Source: Craterostigma plantagineum (Eukaryota; Streptophyta; Magnoliopsida; Lamiales; Linderniaceae). From it: DNA of 64,000 bases. The notes beneath the pieces are model-generated. The model did no database searches and had not been told where the DNA came from. It saw nothing but the letters and a program-made list of their open reading frames with translations. Location: the NCBI GenBank assembly GCA_027422505.1, contig JAPQWV010000001.1, positions 3,038,001-3,102,000 on the forward strand, read 5' to 3'. Position numbers and translations under genes: made by a program. Shown here in pieces: positions 12,363 to 23,114 of the stretch (positions within the stretch are counted from its first letter, which is position 1; each line of letters opens with the position of its first letter).

Positions 12363-15300
12363 CCCGGGTCGAGACCGTGTTTGAAAATCAATACCCGAAA
12401 TTCAAGGAAATATATATCCATATCAAGGATACGTATACACTCTTGTTGATCACGCAAAGGTCAGCTCACTGCCGTAACATCGTTGAGATGCTCGATGCTT
12501 TTGATCCGAAAGGGCTCCAGGCGCTTTTTGCTTCTTCCTAAAAAAACCATAAGAATTAAATCGAGAACTGAGAGACAAATACGATCGAATCATATTATTC
12601 TATACCAGGTATGAAGTATCGATACGTGGGTTCACCTTGGAGGTGAAGAACCAGGTGTATACATAGGTCTTTTCTGCCCAGGTACAGGCTTCTTCGGGGG
12701 TGCCGCCTTTGAAATATTTCCAGACCCAATAGGAGACGTCAAAGAATTCATCCGATTATTTGACTGAAGGATAAAAAATTTACAATCCGCTGAATATATG
12801 TATATAGTAAATCAAGGTTATTAAAAGAACAACATCAAATAACATTTGCGTCACGGTTAATAAATGAGTGCATTACAACACGAGAAACTGGAATTATAGA
12901 AATGTTGGTTTTGTAATCAAGAAGCTTATCCAAATTAGGAATTAGATCCAAGGCCGATAATCTGAATTCGGCAAATACTAATAAACTGTTATAACAGGGA
13001 GTGTAATTAATAATCAAGAAAAGCTCCAAAAAACACCTAACAGATATATTCGGCAAAAGGACAGAGAACACATACAAGTACACCTTTCTACCAAATATTG
13101 CACACGAAGATCATAAAAATTACCAGAATATTGGTTTCGATCTGGCTTGAAATGGCTGAGGAATCCGAGTTCGTTGGCAAGGGCGAAGTGAGACCCGTTT
13201 GAGATGGCTGCTGCATATCAAAGGATTCATCTCTAAATTTCCCTGGTCCGACATTGGCTGGCCTTACAGGCCCAGAAGACAAACCGCACGGTGAAGAATA
13301 AAGGGTTTTGTTTTGTTCGTTGGGGTGATCAAATGGTTCTGGCTTTACATGGGGCCCACGAGGGGTTGCTGTTTGGGTGTGTTGGGCCTCCAGGCTGTAT
13401 CTTGTTAGGCAGGTTCACTGCATTCATGGTTTGGTGTTAATGTCCCAAGTGATTAATTAGACTGCTTCATTTTGTGAAGAAGGCTGAAGATTGAACATTA
13501 TTACTTGAAAAAGTAGGACAGTTACTTCCCCCAGTTGCCATTCCAGGAAATGCACTTTGAGAGAAGTGCATTATTTGCTGTTTATTAGGACCTTGGGTTG
13601 GGAAGGAGGCTTGCTTTCTGTCTAGTGCTAAAGCCCCTTGTCCCTGTGAAGTTGCAAGGTTTTCCACCTCATGTGAATTTGCAATGCTACCGCCATCAAT
13701 TGAATTGCTCGAATCTGTAGAGAAAAGAAGCCAAAGTCGGAATAATATATTTGAAACACAGAACTAGTCAACTAAAGAGCTTTACTACCTCGGCCAGAGG
13801 CATGAGGTTGCGATTGACCAGGGCCAGCTTGAGCATTTTTTGAAACCTAACTTACAAAAGATTGTACGATAGAAATCATGATCAGGACTCACAATTTGGA
13901 CATAATGCATGAAATTGGCATACGAACTTGAGTCTGCAGCTTGTACACTGCCATTTTTAACATCTGGTCTCCCACAATACTTCTCATGTGTCTGATAAAT
14001 CCATCTTTAGTGATCTCATTTTTCTGAAACACCACGGTTACAACAAGAGTTAGTCAGATGTCTGATAACTCATTTTTCTTGAACAACTGAAATGTACCTT
14101 TAGCTTAAAGTAAAGAGTGTGAAGCTGCATTGCCCTGTCCTTGTCAAGCTGTGGCTGTATTATAGGAAGCAACAAGCCAAAAGGAACTTGCTTGTTCAAT
14201 TTAAGTGCTCCGCCCGATTGCTGACTGCCACCTGTCAGGGCTTGTTGATTTGCCATCCCTGAGGTCCTCGCCTGTTGGTTACTCATTCCCATCCCCATAA
14301 AATCTTGATTCATTGCTGACGTCCCAATGCTAGTAGTGTTTTTATTTCCAGACCGCGCGACAAAGGCGACAAAGGCTGTTCACCGCTCGAGTCCACAGGC
14401 ATTGGCTGCTGTGAAGTATTTGGAACCATCCCAGGAAACTGATTATTAAGGTTTGCGTTCTGTTCTTCATGCCTAGTTTGTTCTCCAGACGTTTGGGTAA
14501 CATGGGGTTGAGATAAGTCGAAAACACTCTGATCAACTTGCGGTTGTGTATTAGATTCCACCGGCAAGTTATGTTCGCTGTCTTTTCTCTCACGTTCTGA
14601 GCTACGTTGTTGTTGTGATTCCATTCGAGATGAGTGCAGCTCAGTTTCCTCCGTGCCCGTAGTTTCTTGCCCGCTTTGAAGACAATCTATCCCTTCATGG
14701 CTGGGCATTTGCCACTGTGGAAAAAAATGATCCGAGTTTTGGCTGTTTTCCTGAGCCAAGCCTGGCACATTCGGGAAAAAAAAAAAAGCATAACAAAAAA
14801 CAACCTCATACATTCAAATGTCGATACATCCCAAAAACATAAATGAACCTATCTCCACTATGTTGACAAACAACTTGTCAAATAACATGAAGCCTCCTTC
14901 CGAAAGTTCGATAAAAATTCAGATTTCCAGTAAAATAATCATAGATTGTCTGCTACGTAAATGTTCCAGGAGTTATCATGTTGCTTCTGGAGAATCTGAC
15001 TCTAAATTCCAATAATCACCACGCAGTTGATCTACTTATAAAAATCCTTGAATCAAAATTTCTACATACATGATATAAATATGCCTACCTAGTGCACAGA
15101 TAATCTGTGACAGATTATTATCAGCCAAAGTTATAGGAAAACAGTGTTTGTGGAAAAATAAGAGGAAATGATAACTGATAGCTCACTACTACAACGATAC
15201 ATTCACCATTTTCGAACAGAACCAAATAATTAAATTGGAAAAACAAAAAATATACCCTACCTTCAGGTGTCTTTTGCGACGTCGAAGTATTTCCCTCAAT

Positions 15301-15817
15301 ATCTCTATTCAATTTGGCTGTGAATGCGTCTACGTCAGCTCCAGAATGCATTGTTTCATCCTGCAAAAGTCATCATACTTTTAAATCATTAAATTACTAC
15401 AAAATATATTCCTTTGCCGAGCATAGCTTATAAATAAATCGACCCGTCACAGAACGAACGAAGAAAGCCAAACCAAGACACGTTTCAGGACATGTATAAA
15501 CATACAATTACTTCTCCATTTAACTTCAACAAAAGCAAATTTGTTCAAGAGAATAGATTCACAAGTACAATAACCTAGCACTTGACAACCTCAGAAACAG
15601 ACCGAAAAGCACAGAAGCTCAAAAATCAATTCCAAGATCGGACGGCCAAAACCCTAACTGAATGACCGGCGACCCAAGAATTCCAATTGGGATCCCAAAA
15701 CCCAGCACAGACTTGAGAGGGGAATAGAGCGATTTCCGTAGTTACGAATTCAAACAGAAAAAAAAAACAAGAACAAGAAAATTAGATGGGAACCTCGTCT
15801 TCTTCGAGAGATTTCAT
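12363..15817 (-). pseudogene. TAF4: TAF4 (TFIID subunit 4) remnant, 3' half missing
   Basis: Minus-strand exons can be read as 15817-15794 (MKSLEEDE), 15360-15261 ([13 protein letters not shown]), 14761-14098 (Gln/Ser-rich, then the start of the RST domain with [19 protein letters not shown]), 14023-13928 (rest of [20 protein letters not shown]), 13846-13789, 13714-13124, 12763-12636 (Pro/Lys-rich, PPKKPVPGQKRP) and 12537 downward (KKQK...SIEHLNDVTAVS). Splice signals are intact at most junctions. TAF4 is a core TFIID subunit. Here the frame shifts near 14345-14355, a stop occurs near 13467, a TGA replaces a Gly codon in the last exon, and the histone-fold C-terminus is gone where the copia element begins. 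It is a pseudogene. An intact TAF4 should exist elsewhere. Confidence 0.85.
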
Positions 15818-16059
15818 CAACCGTATCGTCTGTTCATTCTATACCTTCAGCTGAAAAACTTTTTAGGAGTGAAATGTTTTGAAGGGGTTTGATAATGTCT
15901 GAACTCTGATCTCTAATTTATAAGCACAGCCAAAGGCGACTGACATTGTAACAGCCAAACTACAACCTCCTCCCTAAATTCATGTATAAATATGATTTGG
16001 TCCTCTGTACTATCTAATGTTTGATTTTAGCACATAATTCCAAAATCTAGCAATACGAT
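15818..16059 (-). other. Former TAF4 upstream region
   Basis: AT-rich leader of the TAF4 remnant. The first in-frame ATG at 15817 is preceded by an in-frame TAG, which supports that start. I see no clear TATA element. Confidence 0.4.
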
Positions 16060-16798
16060 TAGGGGTGGTTGGGTACGGTATACCGTACCAAAACCTTCAT
16101 ACGTATACCGTACCGAAATTTCGGTGTCGAAAAAAGCATACCAATACCATGCTAAAATTTCGGTATACCTTAAATTTCGATACGGTATCATACCGAAATT
16201 TCGGTATGGTATCGGTATCATACCTTCTATACCATTCACACGGAAGGTTTTTATCATGCGTGTCTCGTAACTCGTTAATTTGATGTTTTCGAATTTTTAG
16301 TCAATTCAAATTCCTTAGGCTCCAAGATGGATTACTAATACCAAATTTTCCAAAATAAAAAGATTTTTAATTCATACCTTAATAATTTACATATTTTAGT
16401 CAGTCTGCTTAGTAAGACAAAGAACTTTACATAACCACAAAATACAACTTTATATAAAGATTAATTAATATATGTAGGTGTATATATATATAAATAATTT
16501 ATGCTAGATAAATTTATGAAGATCCTTATAATTTTTATCCATTTTATATTTTTTTCAAAAAATATAATATATGTAGGTGTGGGTATATATAAAATATAAA
16601 AATTTTAGTATTTCGGTATTTCTGTAAAATCGATATACCTAATTTTTAAAATTTTCATACCATTACCGTTCCGAAAATTTTCGGTACGGTATCATACCTT
16701 ACCAAAAATTTCGGTATACCAAAATTTTCGATATTTTCAGTATGTTTCGATACGATAAGGACGGTATATCGGTATTTCGGTATATTTCCCCAGCCCTA
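16060..16798. mobile_element. hAT element with CGGTATACCG-rich ends, copy 1
   Basis: It begins TAGGGGTGGTTGGGTACGG and ends in CCCCAGCCCTA. The flanking octamers are aatacgat (16052-16059) and catacgat (16799-16806), an 8-bp duplication with one mismatch. The ends are dense in GGTATACCG, CGGTATCG and AAATTTCGGTA words. It shares most of its length with the copy at 32943-33819. No transposase is present. Confidence 0.85.
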
Positions 16799-17654
16799 CA
16801 TACGATCGCCATTTTCGATAGAGGGACTATGTGCGCTCCGGAGCGGGATGCCGTATTTCGAATTTCAGTAAACATTTTATATTAACGAAATTTTAAATTG
16901 CGTAAAATAAGGAAGACGAGGGCAAGACTCAGAGTTATAAAGTTGTGGTTGATCAATTAATTATTTAGAAAATAATTTCAATAACTTTTCGACAATTTTC
17001 GTTTAATTTTTGGAGATAATGTTGTCAATCAAAATTTTTGAATACAATATATTGAAATATAATTTTTGTAATATGAAATTGTATCTGAAAGAAGAATACT
17101 TCAAAAGAAATAGCTATATGGCTTAGGACCTCAATAATTAAAGATACTTTCCTTTTTCTTTTTACTAATTTGTAATATTTTTTGGGATTTTTACACATAA
17201 GTATCTATTTGGAAAAAAATTTGTAATTTAGTACCCAATCAGGATTTTTTTATATGTAGGTACCTAACAGAATAAAGTTTTTGCACTACCCGATCCCCGA
17301 AAGTACACCAAACAACACATTTGGGTACCCTATCTCAACACATTTGGGTACCCTATATAACAGAAAATGGTACGACGTATGTTATATTTAGGTACGCCCT
17401 GTGTAACACACAGGCATGCCCGTAGGTACGACGTATCCTATATTTAGGTACCCTATATAAACGTGTTATAGTACGCAATATACACACAGGAAGGTACGAT
17501 ATGACTGAAGAACTGGTAAAATTAAACTGGGTACCTATCTGTAAAATTTTCTGACATGGGTAGTTATGTGTAAAAATTTTATTCAATTGGGTATTTTTTT
17601 ATAGATTACCGATATTTTTTTGTAATTAAAGAGACAGTCCTCAATTTCATCTCT
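16799..17654. other. Spacer with a probable inverted-repeat element near 17190-17595
   Basis: Around 17190-17595, TTTTTACACATAAGTA on the left is mirrored by the inverse of tagttatgtgtaaaaatttt on the right, and both arms contain GGTACC words. This resembles the other GGTACC-bearing foldback elements at 44.9 and 56.5 kb, but I could not find a target duplication. The rest holds nothing I recognise. Confidence 0.4.
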
Positions 17655-18667
17655 ACCAACTTCCCAATAGTCGTTTCGTTTCCAGCCTCACAAAACGCGC
17701 CGCGGCATATCTCAGCCGTCCAACCAGTACTTCCCAATTCGGCACCATATTCACCACCGATTCAGTACCCGAACGACGCCGTTTCGGCCGCCTCCTCACT
17801 TGGGGAAATTTCAGAAAAACTGCTACTGTTCGCATTCTTCCAGTCGCGTTAAATGGGGCTTGGCTTGGTATTTGGGTATGCTAGAAACGTGCCCACTTCT
17901 CACCAAAGCCTTCTCATCCGTCGCAATTTCAGGTGGTTTAGCTTTGATTTGAATTTCCGCTTCTTTCAATTTCATAGCAGCTTTTGTGCTCTGGTTTGAG
18001 TATCAGTAAATTGGTCGTATGGGCATGCTTTTCCATTTCGTTCATTCGTCGTATGGACATGCTTTTCCACGGATCCCTTTATTCCATCGATTGATCTGTT
18101 GACAAAATGTTCAAGACGGACCTAAGTTCGAAATGGGATCCGTTAAGGAGGACGCTGAGGATATCCACCTTCGGTCTTAGGCCCTTCTCAGCAATTATGG
18201 TTCAATTTCGTGGCGAGGTTAGTGCCAAACAGGGATGTTATTTCTACCTTAAAGAAGATAGCCATGGGACAGCTCGTTCTCGGGCCAATCATCGACGGCG
18301 TCTTCTTTCTCTCACAACGCTGCTTTTCAAGGTTTGTAAGAAAATGGGGAAGATATCATCATCTTGAACATTTCTTTCCCTTCTAATCGCTAACAATCTT
18401 GCTAAGAAGAGATCTGATTCCTGCATAGATGAACGGTCTTATTTACTGGCCACCGTGTGATTTCCTCAAGTATAAAGTCGTCCCCCCAGGCGAGGTTTTT
18501 GCACTTCGTTTGGTAGCAAATTGCTTATTACATCCTTGTACTTTCTTTCTTTTTTTGGGGAATTCAGCCATTGGTCAATTGCGTTTGGAGCATATACTTT
18601 GTAGCATATGGAGCATATACTTTGGAGCATATATACTTGACGTACTTAGGTTACCTGATAACTCTAG
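17655..18667 (+). pseudogene. Mpv17/PMP22 family membrane protein, degraded
   Basis: Pieces of this four-helix membrane family appear in order on the plus strand: WGLAWYLGMLETCPLLTKAF near 17850-17915, MGQLVLGPIIDGVFF near 18260-18310, MNGLIYWPPCDFLKYKVVP at 18429-18485, and QPLVNCVWSIY near 18565-18600. The family sits in peroxisomal or inner mitochondrial/plastid membranes. The N-terminal segment changes frame just before the first helix, the frame is lost again near 18490, and a short duplication (agcatatactttg.agcatat) disturbs the C-terminus. I see no usable start codon. It abuts the LTR at 18668. It is divergent to, and about 1.8 kb from, the TAF4 remnant. Confidence 0.72.
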
Positions 18668-19120
18668 TGTCGACATAATAAGGCCACATGGCCTTTTGAA
18701 TGGTCAAAAGCAATGTGAGAAAGAAAAACAAAATTGGAATACGGCGCATCATTCAAACGATGTGCTGAAGCTTTGTTCACATGCATATCTTATTGCCTAT
18801 AAATAGGCTACGAGCATCAGTGAAAAAAATCAATCTCACAGAAGAAATAAAAGAGAGAGAATAGAGAGAAATAAAAATAGAGAGTTTGTCGGTATTTTCT
18901 CCGACTATAAAGAGAGAGGTTGAAGGTTTTCTCCTTTATAGATTGAGAGGTTGTAACTCATATATTTTTCCTCTATAGTGGATTCTTTTTCCTTACCCGT
19001 GGTTTTTACCCCAATTTGTTTGGGGGTTTTCCACGTTAAATCTCGGTGTCCATATTTTATCTTTAATTATCCAAATATTAGCCGCAATATTATTCGACCG
19101 GATCCGCTGCCACGCCAACA
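18668..19120 (+). repeat. 5' LTR of truncated copia element
   Basis: The right end (ccaaca, followed by the primer site two bases later) is secure. The left end at TGTCGAC is inferred from the TG rule and from where Mpv17 similarity stops. A TATA-like tataaata at 18799-18806 lies inside. Confidence 0.6.
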
Positions 19121-19122
19121 AT

Positions 19123-19135
19123 TGGTATCAGAGCC
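19123..19135 (+). promoter_or_regulatory. Primer binding site (tRNA-iMet)
   Basis: tggtatcagagcc lies two bases after the LTR end. Confidence 0.85.
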
Positions 19136-19313
19136 TAGCTTGGGTTTTATATATCTGTTTATCGTATGCTCTGTGGTTGCCACTAACGTGGACCCTCCAC
19201 ATCAGAAAATAATAGATATTATACTGCCCTTGTTACGGTGACGAAAAAGTCGGGACGAGTTCAATAATTATCTGCTGCAACCCCGTCGGAGGTATCACGA
19301 CCGAGCAGAAATT

Positions 19314-21254
19314 ATGGCGGCAAAATTCGATATTGAAAAGTTCAACGGGAGAAATTTCTCACTGTGGAAATTAAAGATAAAGGCGATCTTACGAAAGGAT
19401 GGCTGTCTGGAAGCTATCGATGGAAAACCAGCTACAGTGACAGACGACAAGAAATGGAACGAGATGGACGGGAGCGCTGTCGCAAATCTTCATCTGGCAC
19501 TAGCAGATGAGATATTGTCCAGCGTCGAAGAAAAGAAAACGGCAAAGGAGATTTGGGACCATCTAACAAATCTGTACGAGCCGACATCGTTACACAACAA
19601 AATTTTCTTGAAGAGAAAATTGTTCACCTTGAGAATGTCTGAATCTACTTCGGTGATCGAGCATCTCAACGTCTTGAATACTCTATTTTCCCAGCTAACA
19701 TCGTTGGGGCATAAAACGGAGGATAAAGAACGTGCGGAAATTCTACTTCAAAGTCTGTCTGATTCGTATGATCAACTCATCATCAACTTGACGAACAACG
19801 CGAACGTTCTGGTCTTCAATAACCTCGCGGCTGCTATTCTCGAAGAAGAAAATCGGCGAAAGAACAAGGAGGACCAGCAAGTAGGCTCGCAACAGGTTGA
19901 AGCTTTGACGGTGATGAGAGGGAGATCAACGGAACGTGGTTCAAGTGGGAGTCACACTCAAGGCAGGGGAAAATCAAGAAGTAAGAAGAAGGATATGAAA
20001 TGCTACCATTGTGGAAAGAAATGTCATCTGAAGAAGGATTGTTGGAGCCTGAAGAATTCCAATCCTCAAGGAAATCTGGCGAACGCGTCAGGTGGAGACG
20101 TATTGTGTAGCGAAGCAGCTATCTCAACGGAGAGCAGGAAGGCCTATGATGAGATATGGCTTCTTGACTCGGGCGCAACATACCATATGACCTCTCGAAG
20201 AGACTGGTTCGACCACTACGAACCTATCTTAGGAGGATCTGTGTACAGTTGCGAAGATAATGCCTTAAAGATCGTAGGCGTTGGAACCGTGAGGTTGAAG
20301 TTGCACGACGGTACAGTTCGCACTATTCAAGGAGTGCGACACGTGGAAGGTCTAAAGAAGAATTTATTGTCTGTGGGACAGCTCGATGATCTTGGCTGTG
20401 AAATCAAAGTTCGGGAAGGAATAATGAAAATATTCCGTGGAGCACTTGTAGTCATGAAAGGTGAAAAGGTCGCTGCAAATTTGTATATGCTGTTGGGAGA
20501 GACGGTGCAAGAAGGGGAAGCGTCTGTAGCTTCGGGAAATTCAATCGAAAGATCTACTATGCTGTGGCATCAAAAGCTTGGGCATATGTCGGAACAAGGA
20601 ATGAAAATTCTTGCGGGCCAGAATCTACTTCCGGGTCTCACGAAGGTGTCACTACCATTCTGTGAGCATTGCATAGCAAACAAGCAGCATCGGCTACAAT
20701 TCAACACATCAAATTCTAGAAGCAACAATATTCTAGAATTGGTTCACTCTGACGTATGGCAGTCACCAGTGTCATCCCGAGGAGGAGGGAAGTACTTCGT
20801 GTCTTTCATCGACGATTACTCCAGGAGATGTTGGGTGTATACTATCAAGAGTAAGGGGGATGTGTTTGCAACCTTCAAGAATTTCAAGGCTCGGGTCGAA
20901 CTTGATACAGGAAAGAAGATCAAGTGTTTGAGGACGGATAATGGAGGAGAATATACTGGTGGGGAATTTGATAGCTTTTGCAAAAGGGAAGGCATCAAAA
21001 GGCACTTCACTACGGCGCATACTCCACAACAAAATGGAGTGGCGGAGCGGATGAACAGGACTCTGTTAGAGAGGACAAGAGCCATGTTGGGAGCTGCGGG
21101 TCTGGATAAATCATACTGGGCAGAAGCAGTCAACACCGCCTGCTACGTGATCAATCGGTCGCCTTCAACGGCAATTGATCAGAAGACGCCGATGGAGATG
21201 TGGACCGAAAAGCCAGCGGATTATTCCAAACTCCATTATTACAAATTATTATGA
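19314..21254 (+). pseudogene. Copia gag-protease-integrase frame, 3' truncated
   Basis: The frame opens MAAKFDIEKFNGRNFSLWKL, the usual Tork-lineage gag start. It has a zinc knuckle (CYHCGKKCHLKKDC, residues about 229-242; the usual Gly is replaced by Cys in GKKCH), protease LLDSGATYHM (about residue 282), GAG-pre-integrase HQKLGHMSEQG, and integrase with CxxCxxxK, IDDYSRRCW, LRTDNGGEY and QQNGVAERMNR. Unlike the other copies in the window it has no internal stop over more than 1.9 kb, so it is fairly young. The last six codons belong to the junction sequence, not to the element. Confidence 0.85.
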
Positions 21255-21644
21255 AGTTACTACAATATGATTGAGGCAAGGAAAAAAATTAATCATCTTC
21301 AAATCGCAAATAACTTAGAGTTGAAGGATTAAAGAGAAAATACAGAAGAGAAAATTAAAATCTAAGTCAGTCGAAGCTGCTTGAGCGCGTGATCTGAAGG
21401 TTTGGCGGCAGATTTAGATTTGAATATGGACCATACGATGACGCGCCAATGACATGAATGGCTCAGATGAGATATCAGCGTATTACGCGGATTGCTATTA
21501 ATGATCGTCCGATCAAGATCTGATGGTGGATATTAGAAAGTGTCATACGTAAGTCACGCACAACGCATGAGCCATGATCAACGTGGCACAAATCTGAGGG
21601 CTCATATTGATATTGAATCGACGGCCACTATTCTGCAGCTATGC

Positions 21645-21655
21645 TATATATATAT
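21645..21655 (+). promoter_or_regulatory. TATA box of left-arm frame
   Basis: tatatatatat lies about 41 bp before the ATG at 21696. It is mirrored exactly at 22710-22720. Confidence 0.5.
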
Positions 21656-21695
21656 TCTGTAATTTAAGTTGCTCAAATTATTTTAATGCTCGCCA

Positions 21696-22256
21696 ATGGT
21701 AACACTAAGAGAGTTACTGGAACCTCCTCAATCCCCTCCTCAATCGGCATCGGCACCTGCTCAATCCTCATCTACTCAATCCACTCCTCAATGTGCAGGG
21801 TCAGTTACTCCTCAGTCGTCACCTCCTAAATCGACAGCAGGTCCTCAATACACAGCTACTCAGTCCGCATATGCTCAATATGCATCTGCATGTACTACTC
21901 AGTCTGCACCTCCTCAGTGCTCAACTCCTCCAGCGTTAGCTCCTCCTCAGTCTACTCAATCCACAACTACTCACTCCACATCTGCTCAATCTGCACCGGC
22001 ACCTCCTCCTCATTCTGCGGCAGCTCCTCACGCAGCTCCTCCTCCTCAATCTTCAGCACTACCTCCTACTCAGTCGCCAGCTCCTCAGTCTACTCAATCC
22101 ACAACTACTCACTCCACATCTGCTCAATCTGCACCGGCACCTCCTCCTCATTCTGCGGCAGCTCCTCAGGCAGCTCCTCCTTCTCCTCAATCTTCAGCAC
22201 CACCTGCTACTCAGTCGCCAGCTCCTCCTCACGCAGCTCTCAGTCCCAGTTTCTGA
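21696..22256 (+). CDS. Pro/Ser/Gln/Thr-rich low-complexity protein (left arm copy)
   Basis: The 186-codon frame starts MVTLRELLEPPQSPPQSAS. After the first ten residues it consists almost wholly of Pro, Ser, Gln, Thr and Ala, in words such as PPQS, STQST and AQSAPAPPPHS. A 138-bp (46-residue) tandem repeat runs from 21948 to 22085 and again from 22086. There is no signal peptide or membrane segment, so it is not a typical cell-wall arabinogalactan or extensin precursor. I recognise no family. A TATA box lies upstream. The first 108 codons are repeated in the right arm. It could be a captured gene fragment or a long frame in repetitive DNA. Confidence 0.45.
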   Translation: MVTLRELLEPPQSPPQSASAPAQSSSTQSTPQCAGSVTPQSSPPKSTAGPQYTATQSAYAQYASACTTQSAPPQCSTPPALAPPQSTQSTTTHSTSAQSAPAPPPHSAAAPHAAPPPQSSALPPTQSPAPQSTQSTTTHSTSAQSAPAPPPHSAAAPQAAPPSPQSSAPPATQSPAPPHAALSPSF

Positions 22257-22345
22257 ATTGCATGGTGTGTTTAATCACCATAGCAATTGCTGCTATGGCA
22301 CTAGTCGAAGGAAAGGCCACGAAGATACACTATTCAATCCGCTGA
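22020..22345. other. Palindrome loop
   Basis: Single-copy centre of the inverted repeat. Its left part holds the second 138-bp repeat and the end of the left reading frame. From 22257 to 22345 it is unique sequence with both stop codons. Transcripts crossing it could fold into a long hairpin. Confidence 0.7.
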
Positions 22346-22669
22346 CGCAGAATGAGGAGGAGGTGCCGGTGCAGATTGAGCAGATGTGGAGTGAGTAGTT
22401 GTGGATTGAGTAGACTGAGGAGGAGCTGACGCTGGAGGAGTTGAGCACTGAGGAGGTGCAGACTGAGTAGTACATGCAGATGCATATTGAGCATATGCGG
22501 ACTGAGTAGCTGTGTATTGAGGACCTGCTGCCGATTTAGGAGGTGACGACTGAGGAGTAACTGACCCTGCACATTGAGGAGTGGATTGAGTAGATGAGGA
22601 TTGAGCAGGTGCCGATGCCGATTGAGGAGGGGATTGAGGAGGTTCCAGTAACTCTCTTAGTGTTACCAT
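22334..22669 (-). CDS. Pro/Ser/Gln/Thr-rich low-complexity protein (right arm copy, short)
   Basis: The 111-codon frame is the mirror of the left-arm frame and differs by two residues up to codon 108. It leaves the palindrome at 22346 and stops three codons later (SASAD, then TGA). It therefore lacks the second 46-residue repeat and the C-terminus. It points at the left copy, with the two 3' ends 77 bp apart. As for its twin, the function is unknown and coding status is unproven. Confidence 0.4.
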   Translation of the reverse strand: MVTLRELLEPPQSPPQSASAPAQSSSTQSTPQCAGSVTPQSSPPKSAAGPQYTATQSAYAQYASACTTQSAPPQCSTPPASAPPQSTQSTTTHSTSAQSAPAPPPHSASAD

Positions 22670-22709
22670 TGGTGAGCATTAAAATAATTTGAGCAACTTA
22701 AATTACAGA

Positions 22710-22720
22710 ATATATATATA
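22710..22720 (-). promoter_or_regulatory. TATA box of right-arm frame
   Basis: Exact mirror of the TATA run at 21645-21655, about 41 bp upstream of the ATG at 22669. Confidence 0.5.
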
Positions 22721-23114
22721 GCATAGCTGCAGAATAGTGGCCGTCGATTCAATATCAATATGAGCCCTCAGATTTGTGCCACGTTGATCATGGCTCATGC
22801 GTTGTGCGTGACTTACGTATGACACTTTCTAATATCCACCATCAGATCTTGATCGGACGATCATTAATAGCAATCCGCGTAATACGCTGATATCTCATCT
22901 GAGCCATTCATGTCATTGGCGCGTCATCGTATGGTCCATATTCAAATCTAAATCTGCCGCCAAACCTTCAGATCACGCGCTCAAGCAGCTTCGACTGACT
23001 TAGATTTTAATTTTCTCTTCTGTATTTTCTCTTTAATCCTTCAACTCTAAGTTATTTGCGATTTGAAGATGATTAATTTTTTTCCTTGCCTCAATCATAT
23101 TGTAGTAACTTCAT

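Larger units (their letters stand above)
18668..21237 (+). mobile_element. Ty1/copia (Tork/TNT1-94-like) element, truncated in integrase
   Basis: A 5' LTR, primer site and a 646-codon gag-pol frame are followed by a sudden end at about 21235, right after the integrase words KPADYSKLH. The reverse transcriptase, RNase H and 3' LTR are absent. The palindrome at 21251-23114 starts there. Gag and integrase resemble those of the minus-strand element at 35783-40858, so both belong to the same lineage. Confidence 0.8.
21251..23114. repeat. Large near-perfect inverted repeat (769-bp arms, 326-bp loop)
   Basis: Arm 21251-22019 is the reverse complement of 22346-23114. Every aligned pair sums to 44365, so there is no indel. 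By eye I find only three mismatches (left-arm positions 21692, 21834 and 21937), about 99.6% identity. Each arm holds an upstream region, a TATA box and the first 108 codons of the same frame, pointing inward. Weaker mirror similarity extends about 22 bp outward on both sides. The unit interrupts the copia element on its left. No target duplication was found. Confidence 0.95.

Noticed and set aside
12308..12541. Plus-strand 77-codon frame that looks like a normal protein exon
   Set aside because: It is antisense to the last recognisable TAF4 exon and begins in copia sequence. The minus strand carries the TAF4 words KKQK and SIEHLNDVTAVS.
16060..16798. Classification of the CGGTATACCG elements as simple satellite DNA
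   Set aside because: Defined ends and 8-bp flanking duplications at both copies show that they are hAT transposons.
21890..22345. Cys/Ser/Tyr-rich frame in the palindrome
   Set aside because: It is the +1 shadow of the Pro/Ser/Gln repeat, and its apparent repeats are those of the main frame.
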